Shown: positions 46,089-57,706, numbered from the stretch's first letter. The stretch: 64,000 nt of DNA from Misgurnus anguillicaudatus (GCF_027580225.2 NC_073346.2:5358001-5422000), one strand, 5' to 3'. The notes: generated by a model not told the origin, from the letters alone. Numbers and translations: made by a program.

Positions 46089-46421
46089 TTCCCAGAGCTC
46101 CAGGAGGAACTTGCTGTCACCTGGAAAGACAGACCTTTCACAGACAAGATTCCCATTCAAGGGGGATCGGTTCTCGACTTGGAGGGGATGGAGAAGGAGG
46201 GCCTTCTCTGCATCCTCCCCATGGAGCCGTTGGTAGCCGCCCATTTGCATCCTAGGCGCTCGGCGGCTGCCATCCCCACATTACCATCTAAAGTGGACGG
46301 ATTTCAGTCTAACATGACTCGGTGCAAAAGAGATGCGAGGAAAAGAAGAGAGACAATGAGGCTTTGCAGCTCTGTCTGCCCAGAAAGACACAGAGCGCAC
46401 CTCCACCACTGCCTATCCTGA
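46089..46421 (+). pseudogene. DIRS gag fragment
   Basis: An open stretch of about 110 codons beginning FPELQEELAVTWKDRPF, then EGLLCILPMEPLVAAHL and LPSKVDGFQSN. This resembles the central/C-terminal part of gag proteins of fish DIRS elements. The frame is lost upstream (other frames continue the match) and ends at a stop. A structural RNA-binding role is inferred from the family. Confidence 0.45.
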
Positions 46422-46862
46422 CTTATGCACAAACGGTGGCTCGCCCACCCCCCCAGCTTTCGCATCCCCAGGCTGCAGAGACCTCCGGAGATGAATGTGC
46501 CGGGTCAGACTGCAGTTTGCGAAACAAAGCCCGTCTGGCATCGCAAGAACCGCACAGACTGTCCCACCAGCTCCTCACCCCTCTCAAATGGTAAGGAGGA
46601 AGAAGAAGGCGGTTTGACAGTTTTTCGAAGAAGAGAGAGCCCGCAACCACCCCCCATGCATGAGCTCTCGACCTTCCTTCATTCAGTATTCAAGAGGGAA
46701 CGAGTTCAGAGATTCCCAGATGTTCTGGCGGGACAACAGGGACCGTTCGGGTCAGGGGACAGTCAGCAGTGAAGAGAAAGAGAGATGCTGCAGTGGTGCA
46801 TACCCACAAACTAGTCACAAGCACTTTACACTTTCAAAGTTTAATAACGTTTTCACTGTTAC

Positions 46863-46937
46863 CCCAAAAAATGTTGCAAAACAAAATGTCCCCAAAAAAT
46901 GTTGCAAAACAAAATGTCCCAAAAAATGTTGCAAAAC
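46863..46937. repeat. 28-bp tandem repeat
   Basis: About 2.7 copies of a 28-bp unit containing CCAAAAAATGTTGCAAAAC, nearly identical, inside the region where the RT should be. It may have replaced or expanded within the deleted RT. Confidence 0.85.
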
Positions 46938-47057
46938 ATATCAACAGAACATTTGTACTAATGTACTCCGCCTCGGGGTGTCACCATACCCCTAAGGGTG
47001 GAGAAAGAGCTAAACTCTGTCCAAACGCAAAGTGTTCACGCATGCACAGTACAGATC

Positions 47058-47400
47058 ATGAACTCGTGCATAGACGACTGGCTGGTGGCGGCTTAGTTGG
47101 AACAGAGTGCGAGAGAACATGCACTGATGCTCATAGAACATTTACAGAAACTGGGTTTAAAATTTGAACACCAAAAAGAGTGTTTTAATTCCCACACAGT
47201 CGATAATGTATCTGGGTCTATAACTGGACTCAGTTACGTTCAGAGCACGGCTGTCAGAAGAGAGAGTGGGAAGATTAATTCAACGTCTGGCTATGTTTCG
47301 GAAGGGAACAATGTTCCCTTTCCTACATGCCTCAAATTATTGGGACTGATGGCCTCGTTTTAAATAGTCATTCCCTTAGGCAGACTATTTATGAGGGAAT
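47058..47400 (+). pseudogene. DIRS reverse transcriptase fragment
   Basis: Encodes MNSCIDDWLVAA, the RT catalytic box with the usual Y of Y-I-D-D replaced by C, followed by an in-frame stop at 47094. Continuing, EHALMLIEHLQKLGLKFEHQ and, in another frame, LKLLGLMAS match the thumb region after the catalytic box in DIRS elements. The fingers/palm half upstream is missing. The loss of Y and the stop make it inactive. Confidence 0.7.
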
Positions 47401-47439
47401 TCCAGCGCTGAGTGAGGGTGACGCCAGAAGCGGTGCTGG

Positions 47440-47990
47440 CGCTGCGCCAGTGGAGGCACCCATCCTTTTTGACCAAAGGGGTGCAAATGGTAGTCATTCA
47501 GTCCAGAAAGGTCAAGACGACGGATGCGTCACTGTCCGGTTGGGGTGCATTCACAAGGGCAGATCAGTGAGGGGGAGATGGGGTCGACATCTGGCCAATC
47601 TCCACATAAACTATCTGGAAATGCTGGCCGTCCTTCTATCACTGAGACATTTCCTCCCATTTCTAAAGGGGCATCATGTTCTCGTGAGAATGGACAACAC
47701 TACGGTGGTGGCTTACATAAACCGTCAGGGAGGTCTCAGATCACTCCTCTTACACATGTTGGCATGCAGACTAATTCTATGGGCCACTGCCAACCTCTTG
47801 TCCTTGAGAGTGACGCACGTACCGGGGGTAACGAACCAGGGTGCAGATCTGCTTTCCAGGGGCAATCCTCTGTACGGGGATTGGAAACTGAACAGGGAAG
47901 TGGTCGAACAGATCTGGCACAGATATGACATGGCGACAGTGGACCTGTTCGCGTCCCAGGACAATATGCAGTGCCCTTGCTTTTTCTCCA
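47440..47990 (+). pseudogene. DIRS RNase H fragment
   Basis: RNase H follows RT directly. The four acidic positions are visible: D in TTDASLSGWG (near 47520, in a neighbouring frame), E in NYLEMLAVLLSL, D in VRMDNTTVVAYINRQ and D in GADLLSRG. Downstream, WKLNREVVEQIW and ATVDLFAS continue the DIRS pattern. One frameshift near 47560 separates the first motif from the rest. RNase H would remove the RNA template during reverse transcription. Confidence 0.75.
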
Positions 47991-48186
47991 TAAAAGATCA
48001 GAACGCACCTCTGGGGATAGATGCCCTGCACTCTCCTTTATGCGTTTCCTCTGATAGCGTTAATACCCCCTGTTCTCGACAGAGTGAGGATGGCGGGGTT
48101 GAGGCTGATATTAATAGCTCCGCGATGACCGGGGAAGTGCTGGCTGGCGGAGATTATACATATGCTATACGAAGAGCCGTGGCACT

Positions 48187-48819
48187 GTGGGCTTGGCCAG
48201 TGAGTGGTTTAATTTAAACGCAACTGGTTTGCCCAACAGTGTTATCAGAACCATACAAAATGCTAGGGCATCGTCTACTAGATTGTTGTATGACTGTAAA
48301 TGGGGCGTGTTTAAGCGATGGTGCGCAGTTAAACGCGAAATTCCCTTTCAGTGCTCAGTGGCAGTAATACTATCATTTCTCTAGAATTTGATAGATCAGG
48401 GGAAAGCATTCTCAACAATTAAAGTATTCTTTGCTGCCATATCAGCATGTAACGTTGGGTTTGATGGTAAGACTGTCAGACAGCATCCTCTAGTATGCCG
48501 TTTTATGAAGGGTGTGCGTCGCGCTTTGCCTTTTTCAAAACAGCTTTCTCCCCCATGGGATTTAGAACTGGTACTGGATGTCCTTTCGGCGGCCCCATTC
48601 GAGCCGCTAGACAAAGCTGATCTTAAAGCATCTAAAACAGCGCTGCTGTTGGCTCTGGCCTCAGCGAAGCGTGTGAGTGAGATTCATGCACTTTCTGTGC
48701 ATTCTGCATGTATGCAATTTATGCAGGGGGATGTGGGGGTTGCGTTAAAACCAAACCCTGCATTCATGGCTAAAGCTATAACACCAAATGTAGCGCATAA
48801 AAAATATTCATTGAAATGA
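48187..48819 (+). pseudogene. DIRS tyrosine recombinase, truncated
   Basis: The N-terminal core-binding part (ARASSTRLLYDCKWGVFKRW... VAVILSFL) is followed in frame by a TAG at 48382 and then by STIKVFFAAISAC, HPLVCRFMKGVRRALP and LLLALASAKRVSEIHAL. The R of KRVSEIH (48670-48672) is the first catalytic Arg of tyrosine recombinases (R-H-R-Y). Similarity stops soon after, so the H-x-x-R and Y nucleophile are absent. It cannot catalyse recombination as it stands. Confidence 0.75.
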
Positions 48820-48918
48820 AATGATGACTATTCCATTTGTAAGTTCTAAATTATATCATTGTAGTAAACTTTATTATGAAACACTGTTACTTATAAGTGC
48901 TATGTAATTACTTATTAG

Positions 48919-49060
48919 GTTTTAAGGAGAATGCAACAGGTTCCAGGGCCTCCTACCTGCGTGATTCATCATCCAGGTTTTGCACAAATTGTCTGAATCC
49001 ATACACACAGAACATTTATAGTACAGACTATGGGCCTTTGAGGCGCAGCACACTAGAGAA
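48919..49060 (+). CDS. Candidate host-gene exon, function unknown
   Basis: A 142-bp stretch that is open in one frame (KENATGSRASYLRDSSSRFC, then TNCLNPYTQN and STDYGPLRRSTLEK). It is bounded by a possible acceptor TTACTTATTAG and a strong donor GAGAA|GTAAGT at 49061. The composition is protein-like and differs from surrounding AT-rich DNA. I cannot name the protein. No partner exon with matching phase was found within the window, so it may belong to a gene with long introns, or be an exon relic. Confidence 0.4.
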
Positions 49061-49292
49061 GTAAGTGTTTATAAGTTTTATTACATTTTTAAAATAATAA
49101 CACTTAAGTAGCATTATAGTAACAAAGTACCCAAAGGAACAAAAGATGTAACTTATAATAATATAGTACTCAGTCAAAAGTTTTTTATTTATTACAAATA
49201 TATATTTAAATGTTGAACAATATACAAATAAACATACTTTAGTAACCATATTGTGGTGTTCTCTCAAAAATTATTCAATTAGCTGGCGCTCT

Positions 49293-50000
49293 CTAAGACG
49301 ACACAATAGGGTTATCATCCCATTGTGTGTTGTTCTCCAGGCTTGGAGTTTCCTGATCAGACTGGTCAGTATGTTGGCGTCCGACCACCCCTACACTGAA
49401 GCGTGTAAGATGGCATGCAATCACATCCTCCTTTGGAGGTCTCTCATACTGTGATGCCAGGTCCATTGGAATCTGGATTTCCTTCAGCTTATCTTCAAAT
49501 AGCTCATCAAACACAAGCCTGATCACGTCATCCACATAACTGTAAAAATATTGCAGTCAATAAATCTTTTGTTTTGATCATTTATTTCCCTGCTTCATAC
49601 ATTATTTTTATTTTATTTATGAATATATTTGAAATAAAAACATTACTGCTTACAGTATGTCATTTGTGTTTTACTGGCCTTGCAATGTTTTTCCCACTTT
49701 TAGACTTTGGGAACACAACCTTGTATTTTCCATCTCCTGCTTTTGTTACTGATTGATGACGGTCTTCATTTTCATTGTAACGGATGGCTGCAAGGTCCAA
49801 CCTGTAAAAAATATAAACAAGCAATACATTTATTTTAAATATAGTTGCTACTTTATTTAACTAAGTTACTAAAATACTTAAATACCTTCACAGCATTCCA
49901 TTAAATGGGGAAATCACATTTTTTGCTGCAAATCTGAGAATCAGGCTATGGAAGGCATCCACTGATGATGACATTTTGAAACGATGCTACTGCCTGGGTT
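49293..50000 (-). pseudogene. Multi-exon pseudogene of an uncharacterised teleost protein family
   Basis: Three exons on the minus strand. Exon a (about 50000-49886) encodes SSSVDAFHSLILRFAAK and ends GML-TGA-R, where relatives I recall have GMLCRL, so the Cys codon has become a stop. Exon b (49801-49654) encodes LDLAAIRYNENEDRHQSV and KYKVVFPKSKSG, with a one-base shift before its GTAAGC donor. Exon c (49539-49293) encodes YVDDVIRLVFDELFED and ends at TAG. Acceptors TTTTTACAG and TATTTTTACAG are intact, so this is not a retrocopy. The family is large and multicopy in fish, possibly transposon-derived; its function is not known to me. Confidence 0.6.
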
Positions 50001-50162
50001 CCTATGATTATGCAGAGAAAAAAATCTTTGTCATCATCAGTTATACATTTAAGACTGGTAGTGTTATCACTATCTAAATGCCTCATATATGTTACATACC
50101 TTTGCTCCTCATATGCCAGTCTGACTCATACTGTTTGCCAACTGATGTTGCAATGTTTAAAG

Positions 50163-51040
50163 CAGGGGTCTCCAGACTTTTTTGTGTGGTGATCTACTTT
50201 TAAAATGATAAAGCCGACAAGATCTACCTGCTAAAAAACACAGTTACATTTTTTAATGACAATTTAAAAGCGTATTAGGAATATACTGCATATCTCTACA
50301 TTGAATTTAAGGCTGTCCCCATTAGGCTACTCCATTCTTTTTGAGGAGTTAAAAAAGTCCTTGAGTACATGTCAAGTACTGCTTAAAATAGCGGAGATGC
50401 AGTTTAGTGAAACAAACTAGAAAAAGACAACAGTATCAGATGCCTCTCTTTAAAACAAAGAGCAGTGCGACGCGGCTTTTATTGCTAGGCAACCACCGAG
50501 TCAGCTGTCTTGTCAATCAAATATTGAAGCGTGAGCACTCTTTTGCTGTTAACTGTCATATTAGCAGAAACTTTAAAAAGAGGGTGCTTGCTGACCTTGT
50601 TTGAGGATGAGAGTTCCAGAACCACAGGAGAGAGTGGGCGAGTGGAGTCTGGTTCTTCAAAGTAACTGTAAACTTCCCTTACCACAACGTAAGGCCCGCC
50701 TCTCCCCTCATTTGATTGGACAATGGAAAGACGCGAATGACGTCGGGCGCTTCTCCGCTCTCAGCGTTTTGAGGCGCGTGCTGCGGCGGCAAAAACCGCA
50801 AGGCGCTCAGCGCGCATAAACATAGCTTAAACAGCGCGCAAATGCTCCCTGTCCATAGAATAGCATTCAACAAAGGCGCCTGCAACTGCCATAAACGCTT
50901 TTGGTGTGATTGGCCCCTCTCATAATGCCTATTTCGCGCTCTGTTTTCCGATGCTCATGGAGCATCATATACACTTAACTTATGTGCGATCTACCGGCAT
51001 TGCCTTTGCGATCGACTGGTCGACGTATTGGACACCCCTG
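50163..51040. mobile_element. Non-autonomous hAT with exact 8-bp TSD
   Basis: Left end CAGGGGTCTCCAGACTTTT and right end, inverted, CAGGGGTGTCCAATACG. Exact duplication GTTTAAAG (50155-50162 and 51041-51048). GATCTAC repeats near both ends are typical of this hAT class. The GC-rich interior (50600-50940) has no transposase. Confidence 0.9.
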
Positions 51041-51048
51041 GTTTAAAG

Positions 51049-52256
51049 GGTATGTCCTGCTGCGATTCTAGGATATAGACAAATAAAACAAACATGTAAT
51101 TAGTCAAAAAGACATATTATGACAATAGGGTACAACGACAATAAATCATTAGACTATTCGCCCATCAAGAGTTTACAAACAAACTCGAGACAGGGACTCC
51201 CAACCTCCGCCATTTTCGTTCCCTTCTGTGCTCTCCACCCCCATTTTTGAGGGCGTACTCAAGCAAAGCAGAGAGGGCTGAACTATGAGAATGTTGGTCT
51301 TGTCTACGTCACCAATCCCAGAAAGGAAACTGTTACCTACAATCCGAGTGTTTTTTGTAGTCCTAGAACATTGGAGACGACAACTCGCATCATTGATTTC
51401 TTTGGGGTATGTACTTTTTGAATATCGTTAACATGTACTACAATAATACACACCTACATACAAAAGGATGTTTAAAAACGTGAATCTTATAAAAGGTGCT
51501 CTTTAAGTTACAGTTAACTTTTCTGACACATTTCTGAAAGGACTTCAATGAGGGAGAGAGAACAGAATATGCATCATGTTTATTCTCTTAATTTTGCGAA
51601 AAGCAAAACATTCTGTTTTTATTGGGAGTGGACACAAAAAAACTAAACATTTTAAATGATTTATACATTATATCTGTATGTCCAAAATCAACAGAGTAAT
51701 CTAAGTCTCTTTGCGGAGACCCCAGAGAGTTAAAAATACAAACATGTACATACATGTTACTCACATATTATTTTAGCAGTTTGTGCTGAATACAGTGTTA
51801 TGTGATATTAGCCACTAATATGTTAATATGCCACACAGATCCAAAATCGAAAAATTACCTGTATTGCAGTGTATCATGTAGCTGTCCATTAATGTAAACG
51901 ATGTCCAAAGTAATTAAGCCAAAAAGTGCACGATTAAAGTTATTGGCTTCTAAAGTAGGGAGTCGACTCTGAATCACTGAAACAAGTCGTCATGTCTATT
52001 AAATCTCCTGCCTGTCTTTATCTACATAGATATGAACACTTTGCATAATAATCTCCACCTTCAGCCTTGCCCAGGAGAAATGAAAACTCTGACCTGCCAA
52101 CAGACACTTCATCTAGTTAGTGTGTAAACATCATGTCAACAAGAAATTACTTTTTCATGGAGGGATATACTAAACGTTTGGCAATGAAAGATGGTTCAGT
52201 ACCCACTTTATTTGGAACAACATGCGTCTCCTAACCGCAACCTGTAAGTACCTTAT
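51049..52256. other. No gene; possible weak MITE
   Basis: AAAGGGTATGTCCTGC near 51045 and, about 450 bp on, AAAAGGTGCTCTTTAA near 51493 could be weak inverted ends. The rest is AT-rich without recognised features. Confidence 0.3.
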
Positions 52257-52625
52257 GGGCTATATCATACACCGGCGCGACGCAAGTGTCTTTTGCTAGT
52301 TTCAACGTGGCGCAATGATCATTTTCACGTTTAGCGCCACATTGTTTAAATAGCAAATGCATTTGCGCACATTTTTGTGCCCATGGGCGTTCTGGTCTGA
52401 AAACGGTGTGTGTTCAGGCGCATTGTTGGCGCATTGCTATTTTGAGGCAACTAAAATAGACTACGCCATTGATCAACGAAAACCTGGTCTAAAGTCAATG
52501 ACGCAATGATGTTTGTGTTATTTAAAGAGCGCGTTAGTAATATGCGCCTATAAACGGGACGACATCGCGGGTTATAACACACATGGATGTGCAGCAGCAC
52601 AAAAACGCTTTTAAATATGAAAAAC

Positions 52626-53762
52626 TAAAGGGACAATTCACCGGTAGAAACATTAATCTTTATTAAAAGAGGGTTATATTTGTAGTCGAAATGTAACATG
52701 AATTTAAAATGTGGTGCCTATTTGACCGAGAAAAGACAGAACGTGACTTTAGGGCACATTTGTTTGGAAAACTACAACTCCACAATGCATCACAATGCAC
52801 AGCTCTGCAAGCCACCCCACTCAGTTGTATGCTATTGTGTACATCCATGCCACGTTAGTATAAGAAAGAAAGTAGAAACACTCACTTTATAGTCAGACGT
52901 CTGCTTATCTCTGAAGGTTTTGTCTGTCGCTTCCAGTTTAGGAAAAACCTAAACACAATATGTTTACTCAACAGACGCGCCGGCTCAGCGCCTGTGCTCG
53001 TGAGCCGAAACACGTCTGTGAAACAAACGCGTGCATACGCAAAGTTCCTCTCTTCCCCAGGACCATTCACCACACAAGCGTCCATATCCTGATCTGATTC
53101 AGAAATTTAATACAGATAGCACACATCGAGAGTACAGGCACTTCTAGTCCGCCAAAGCTCGTGCCAGTACGGGCTCCTCTACGCAGCAGAGGCCGAGGCT
53201 GCTGTGTCCTCCCCGGGCTCTTCTACGCAACAGAGGCTGAGGCCTCCTCCCCGGGCTTCTCGCCACAGCTTTTCGCTGTTTTGTGGCTCATAAAGGTGCC
53301 ATGAACAGCGGATTAGAGCATCACGCTTGGGAAATCACCCTCTTCCATATCATATTGATTACCTTCCGCTATTATTGTAACATGAAGTCTGGCTCGCTCC
53401 ACATAGTCTGTTAGCTTAGCTTAGCATAAAGATGGTGGCTGATCGTTTCATACTTTCGTAAGTCCCACCCACTGATCTTTCATAGGTCTGTAGTGTGAAT
53501 GGGTCCCACCCATAGCCCCCCTTCTTGGAAAAATGAGGAATGGGTGTTTGTAGTCTTACACCCTCAACAAAGATACAGCACTTCCTTCTTTCAATGTCGC
53601 AAAATGATGATTTGTACATCATTGAAAGAAGGAAGTGCAACACTGAAATCTGTATTTCTCCTGTCTCAGGGGAAACTGAGGGAATAATGCACGGCCATTC
53701 AAAAACTTGACTGGGTTTCTAATGATACAAAGCTTAATGCAAATCGGTGAAGTGTCCCTTTA
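52626..53762. mobile_element. Nested TIR element (AAAGGGACA ends)
   Basis: Left end TAAAGGGACAATTCACCGG and right end CGGTGAAGTGTCCCTTTA are inverted; AAC occurs on both sides. The interior includes two imperfect repeats of a CTCCTCTACGCAGCAGAGGC / CTCTTCTACGCAACAGAGGC unit near 53165-53240 and a perfect hairpin at 53578. No recognised protein. It is younger than the Harbinger it sits in. Confidence 0.65.
53578..53638. repeat. Perfect 19-bp hairpin
   Basis: 53578-53596 (GCACTTCCTTCTTTCAATG) and 53620-53638 are perfect reverse complements with a 23-bp loop. Transcribed RNA would form a stable stem of microRNA-precursor-like arm length. Confidence 0.85.
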
Positions 53763-54084
53763 AACATTATTCTTACATTGATGGTCTTTTTCCTCCGCTT
53801 AGTTTCTCAGTTTACAAATTCCGCTTTCTAAATATTGATTAGACATGGCACCAGGCTTTAAAAGGGGATGAGAGCTGAGACTCTTATTGGTTTATTGCAT
53901 GTTACAGCCAAAACACACCCATAACTCATGATGAGAATATGAACAACCCTTTTAGGCCATGCGCTTGGCGCATAAACCATTTTTCCCGTCGTTAAATTAG
54001 CAAAAGTGGAATCAGACACGCCCATTTAGAATGTACGCCGTGCGCTTTAGACAATGCACTTAGATCGTTAAAATAGGGCCCTAT

Positions 54085-56538
54085 GTGTTTATTTTCCCCA
54101 GAGTGTTCTAAAATGTCTAGTTTACTGTAATGTCTTAAAAGAAAGCCAAGCTAGTAACACATGTTGCAGTTAAACTACTGTTTAGCTTACATACTTACTT
54201 AAATGAGTGTAAAAATATTAGTGTCATCGTCGTTTTTATTGCTTGGATTAATGATGATTAATGATGAATAATGTGTATTGATGTTGCTTATGTCTTCATA
54301 GTAAGTAATGTTATCACTAGGTCAATGCATGTTGCAATATTGTTGGACTTTGCGGAGACTGTGGCAGTTGACCAATCAGAGCAGAGTAGGTGGGGTGTAG
54401 GCAGATTGAGTTGTTGAACAGCTTCGAATTGTTTGGGGATCTCTGAGAAATGGGGAAATAATACATTTATATGTTTGTTAATATTTTGAACAAAATATCA
54501 AAAGGTTAATCAATAGACATGTTTTTCACAGCATTCCTTTGCTTATAATACCAAGGGTACAAACATTAAATACAGTCTATTGGTGATAATATAAAATGAT
54601 GTTATCCATCAAAGATCATCTTATGGAATTACATCTGTAGATAACATCTGTGGGTTCACTGTGATCACTACTTGGCAATGGCCATGTAGAACAACCACAT
54701 TAATGATTGTATTTTGGTGGTAGGAAAAAACTTAAGTTTAGACAGAATATTGCTTTAGTTTTCATATCATACATGAGCATATTGCATGGTTTCCACATGT
54801 CGCCCCTTTATTGTTGTCAGGTTTTTTTCTTCAAGATACCTTCTGTATCCCAGAGGCAGTGTGCATTTGAGATCAAAGGCAGTGGTTATTATGTCAGACA
54901 GCTGTTTTTGTCTATCAGAATCAATGGCTTGATGTTCCAGAACTTTCTCTCCATGAAATGATTGGCTTTCATAAGAATGTGATATGCTCAAGCATAGTGT
55001 TTTTAAAAGATCTCATGGTACATTGTTATTTTTTATATTTCAAGTGTCCACATCACAAACTAAACTTTTATAGAAATAAAAGTATGACATTGCTCTTTAC
55101 TATTTTACTTAAACTTTCACTAGTTACTTTGTGGTAGTGTAAAAATTATTACATTTACAGTACAAGGACACACTACTACCCCTTCTGAATAGTAACTGCT
55201 GGCAAGAATAAAGAAATAACAGAGATCTGGACTATTATAAGGTCGATGTGTATTATCCAGATGGATAAAATGGACTTGCAAGTACACTCATAATGGAGTA
55301 AGCAAGTAGAATGCCACTTTTGTAGGTCAGTTATTCTAAACCAGCCAACTAAAGGGGACAATTTCATACGGTAGGCAATACAGCACACTTATAAGTGGTT
55401 CAGGCAGGGGCAGACTTAACCAAATAAGCAAGGTAAGCAGCCTCGTAGGGCCCCAGGGAATTAGGGAGAAGGATTTGGACATACAGATATGATTTATACA
55501 TCATTTATAATAATAAGAAGGCTTTATAAATCACAAGTCAGAGCTTTTCACACTGTATGAATATCTGGGGTAGTGTTTAGTCGCTAGTTGATGCTGTGTT
55601 GCCACTGCATGATGGATCGGCAACATGGGGTTCCACACTGCATGACTTTACCATAGGAAGGATTGCCGACAACTTTGTCCAAGTCGCAAACTACGTCTCA
55701 CAACCAAATGCACATGAGAAGTGACAAGGAAACAACGTGAGGTCACGGGTGCAAGAACGGAGTTCTCACATGAGACTGGGATTATTATTAAAATGATAGC
55801 CTGCAAGAAGCTTGCCATACTAATTGCATGTGTGCTCATTTGCAGTGAAAATAAGAAAAAGAAAAGAAGATTATGAAAGAGGAAATGGTTGGGGAGACTC
55901 CTACCCCCACTTCCAGCTGCCCTGTATGTTGCTCTGTCATTTGCTTTAGGTCATCACCAATGTTATTTTTAGTCATTTCACACAGCATGATTTTGAATTA
56001 CCGATAGGTCCAGTTATCTAGCATGCTCAGATCGCATCTTTGATAGTTTACACTGTTTGTTTGTTTACACTGTTTGATTGTCACTCACATGAATGAGCAC
56101 ACAGTGTCAGAAGCATTATCATAGTGACAACGGCATGATGCAGCATTGAGTTTACTCAAAACAGAACAGTGCTTCTCTACCAACTTTGATAAATTGTTTA
56201 TTGTCCATACTGAGGATTACATTGTTCAATTCAGTAAAAAAAAGTATATTATAGTAATACAATTTTACACTTTTAGTCTGGGACTGGCTTCACGGCAGTT
56301 TCACACCGCAAACGTGAGCAGTACGTTCTCGCGTAGCTGGATCGTTTCGCCGTTGGCTCTATTTTTGCTGCGCTGCTCATGCTCAATTGAAGCAACAGTG
56401 TTTTGTTTATGATTTAAATGCTTGTGGATTGGCGCGAAAAAGTGTCATTTTACCATAAAAACATGAATGTGTTGCCAAGTGGGTTTTAATCAGTCATGAC
56501 TTTGCTTTCTGTTAAACTGCTCAATTAAATAAAAACAC
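54085..56538. other. No gene; one hAT-like terminus
   Basis: Mostly unique AT-rich DNA. CAGGGGCAGACTTAACC near 55416, followed by GGGCCCCAGGG, resembles one terminus of a hAT-like repeat without a partner. Several 60-90-codon frames show no homology. Confidence 0.4.
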
Positions 56539-56541
56539 GTA

Positions 56542-57706
56542 GGGTCCTATTTTAACGATCTGAAACGCAAGTGCGAAGCGCAAAGTGCAAGTGACTTTGT
56601 GGGCAGATCTTGGGCGCTGTTGCTATTTTCCCGGCGGGAGAAATAACTCTTGCGCCAGGCGCAAATCAATAAGGGGTTGGTCTGAAGTAGGTTCATTATT
56701 CATAGGTGTGGTTTGGGCGTAACATCAAATAAACCAATCAGAACGCTATCAAACATTCCCTTTAAACGCAAGGGCGCAAGTTCCATGGCGGGTTTCTTTT
56801 ATTATGACGGATTTACCAGGCGCACGCCAGGAGCAGTTCACAGCCGAGGAGACCCACGTTCTTGTAAGAGCAGTCAAATACAGAGAAGTTGTTAGAGAAA
56901 ATAGCCACAATTGTCTCATCAGCTGGCATCCCCATCGTTGCACCAAGCGCTACAATGATGTCAGGAGACGGGGGAATCCCAACCTTGCCAGCATAAATTG
57001 GGCACGCTGTGTAATGGGAGGTGGATCTGCCTCTACACATGACCTGACGCCAGCAGAGGACATCGCTGCGTCCACCCTCACAGCTGAAAGGGTTTGCGGG
57101 CTTTGAAATCCAACCCCAAAGTACCCTTACAAATCAAGTTCATATACATTAAGGTTTCCTATGAAAACATTTTAATTATTATTTACATAAAATAAACGTA
57201 ATACAGCCACACAACAATCTTATGAAAATATTTTAATCGTTATTTGCATGATAATTGTTTAACGCTGCCACACAATAAATAAAAACTATCACCACAATGC
57301 TCACCACTATGATTTCCCTTATCTCATGTGTTAATATTTTTTATTGTAACAATTTATGATTTGCAAAAATAACTGTGTAGATTAGATAAGCAAAGTGTGC
57401 GCGCGTTGTGCACGCTATACATTATGGTCAAGCATGCGCCCTTAAAATAGCATAATGAACCAGACTTTAGACTAGTTTTTTTTGGTCAGTGGTGCAATTG
57501 TTTTTTGAAACTGCAAAATAGCATCAGGGATGGTTTGCGCCGGAACACGCCTTCTTTTTTGCGCTGAACCGCCCAGGGAGCGCAAGTTCATTCCCTAGTT
57601 TGCCGACGTGCGTCTGTAGGGAAAAACCCGCTGTGCGCCGGTGCAAAATACGAATAATACATGCGTCACTGACAAAGTCAATTGCGCTGGGTGCAAGATA
57701 GGGCCC
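56542..57706. mobile_element. Harbinger-type element, related family, exact 3-bp TSD
   Basis: Left end GGGTCCTATTTTAACG and right end CAAGATAGGGCCC are inverted at their tips; GTA flanks both (56539-56541 and 57707-57709). GGCGCAA/TTGCGCC-rich subterminal sequence is on both sides. Unlike the other three copies it keeps a Myb/SANT-like gene at 56804. No DDE transposase remains. Confidence 0.8.
56804..57106 (+). pseudogene. Harbinger Myb/SANT-like protein, broken
   Basis: Begins MTDLPGARQEQFTAEETHVL and ends KRYNDVRRRGNPNLASIN... TPAEDIAASTLTAE, the start and end of the Myb/SANT-like DNA-binding protein of Harbinger elements. The middle is shortened, and the missing helix 2-3 segment (IATIVSSAGIPIV) is encoded in the next frame, so two compensating shifts break the DNA-binding domain. 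The ATG lies directly after the left subterminal region, as usual for this family. Confidence 0.65.

Larger units (their letters stand above)
45900..48822 (+). mobile_element. Decayed DIRS-type tyrosine-recombinase retrotransposon
   Basis: Relics in the order gag, RT, RNase H, tyrosine recombinase, all on the plus strand. This order and the recombinase instead of a DDE integrase define DIRS elements, which move through a circular DNA intermediate and leave no target duplication. Most of the RT between about 46640 and 47050 is missing or unrecognisable, several frameshifts and stops break the frames, and the recombinase lacks its C-terminal half. No methyltransferase-like domain or terminal repeats were identified. 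Confidence 0.8.
52257..54081. mobile_element. Harbinger-type element, copy 3, with nested insertion
   Basis: Opposite orientation to copies 1 and 2: it begins GGGCTATATCATACACCGG and ends TTAAAATAGGGCCC. TAT flanks both ends (52254-52256 and 54082-54084), a 3-bp duplication as expected for PIF/Harbinger. The arms share GACACTTGCG, CCCATGGGCG and GGGCGTGTC-type blocks with copies 1 and 2. The interior is interrupted at 52626-53762. Confidence 0.8.

Noticed and set aside
45948..46250. 100-codon minus-strand frame
   Set aside because: It is a shadow of the plus-strand gag fragment, which has the recognisable motifs.
46842..46940. CRISPR-like short repeats
   Set aside because: The 28-bp units are directly tandem without unique spacers and lie in a eukaryotic retroelement relic.
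52882..53085. 67-codon minus-strand frame starting MDACVV
   Set aside because: Considered as a zinc-finger or transposase exon, but required cysteine/histidine spacing is absent and it lies in a nested non-coding TIR element.
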